A stretch of DNA of 64,000 bases from Micropterix aruncella (taxonomy: Eukaryota; Arthropoda; Insecta; Lepidoptera; Micropterigidae), in the NCBI GenBank assembly GCA_944548615.1, contig OX155976.1:8541476-8605475 (forward strand), given 5' to 3'. Position 1 is the first letter of the stretch, and each line of letters starts with the position of its first letter. Positions 63,835 to 64,000 of the stretch are shown piece by piece. A program made the translations under genes and the position numbers. Under the pieces are notes generated by a model. The model was not told the origin of the DNA, searched no databases, and saw nothing but the letters and a program-made list of their open reading frames with translations.

Positions 63835-64000
63835 GGCTATGATACGATATTCCATCATGGAATGCCAGTGCCTATCTTCCGGCTTCATCATCAGACCTTG
63901 AAACCTAATCGTGGTCGAAGTTCATTCCAAGACTTTTCTAACAAGTCCAAACACAGCTATGATACGATGTTCCATCTTCCGACTCCATCATCAGATCAGT
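63835..64000 (-). repeat. dispersed repeat running off the window
   Basis: Inverted match of 41750-42010, with its own internal repetition (tatgatacgatattccatc at about 63839 and tatgatacgatgttccatc at about 63959). Confidence 0.65.

Overview
The window is AT-rich eukaryotic DNA, almost certainly from an insect. It holds one spliced host gene on the minus strand and dense layers of transposable elements, several of them nested. Evidence for an insect: mauritiana-type and irritans/mellifera-type mariners, piggyBac-, hAT-, Harbinger- and Helitron-type elements, a tRNA-derived SINE, and at least five kinds of non-LTR retrotransposon. The cgacttcaaaaaa-type repeat near 62.7 kb recalls repeats I associate with Lepidoptera, so that order is a tentative guess.

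Host gene: 14 phase-consistent exons (GT-AG throughout) between 60022 and 29488 encode the C-terminal 553 residues of a RhoGAP protein, best matched to p190 RhoGAP (RhoGAPp190). A serine-, histidine- and proline-rich linker is followed by a complete RhoGAP domain with its arginine finger. The 5' part of the gene lies beyond the right edge. Its introns carry most of the right-half transposons.

Layout. 1-14.8 kb: a decayed mariner; a MITE that took in a SINE (itself split by an I-like LINE), another MITE and a foldback; long-arm foldback 1; a CpG-rich block; LINE 3' ends; several copies of an unclassified GC-rich repeat (here U1); a hAT MITE with 8-bp target duplication. 14.8-29.4 kb: foldback 2; the best copy of a restriction-like-endonuclease LINE (RLE family, 775-codon ORF) inside a piggyBac-type repeat; a mariner split by two related LINEs; (TA)n arrays. 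29.4-60 kb: the RhoGAP gene with a Mos1-like mariner, a second one split by a LINE, a third mariner family, a Helitron, Harbinger-in-piggyBac, and many RLE 3' ends. 60-64 kb: a hAT transposase relic split by U1 with a perfect 14-bp duplication, a repeat with an internal minisatellite, and a TTAA MITE.

Apart from the RhoGAP gene I see no intact host gene. Every transposase or reverse transcriptase seen is truncated, frameshifted or interrupted. The least explained objects are the U1 family, a perfect 57-bp inverted repeat in a RhoGAP intron, and two I-like LINE copies with different target duplications but the same 5' end.
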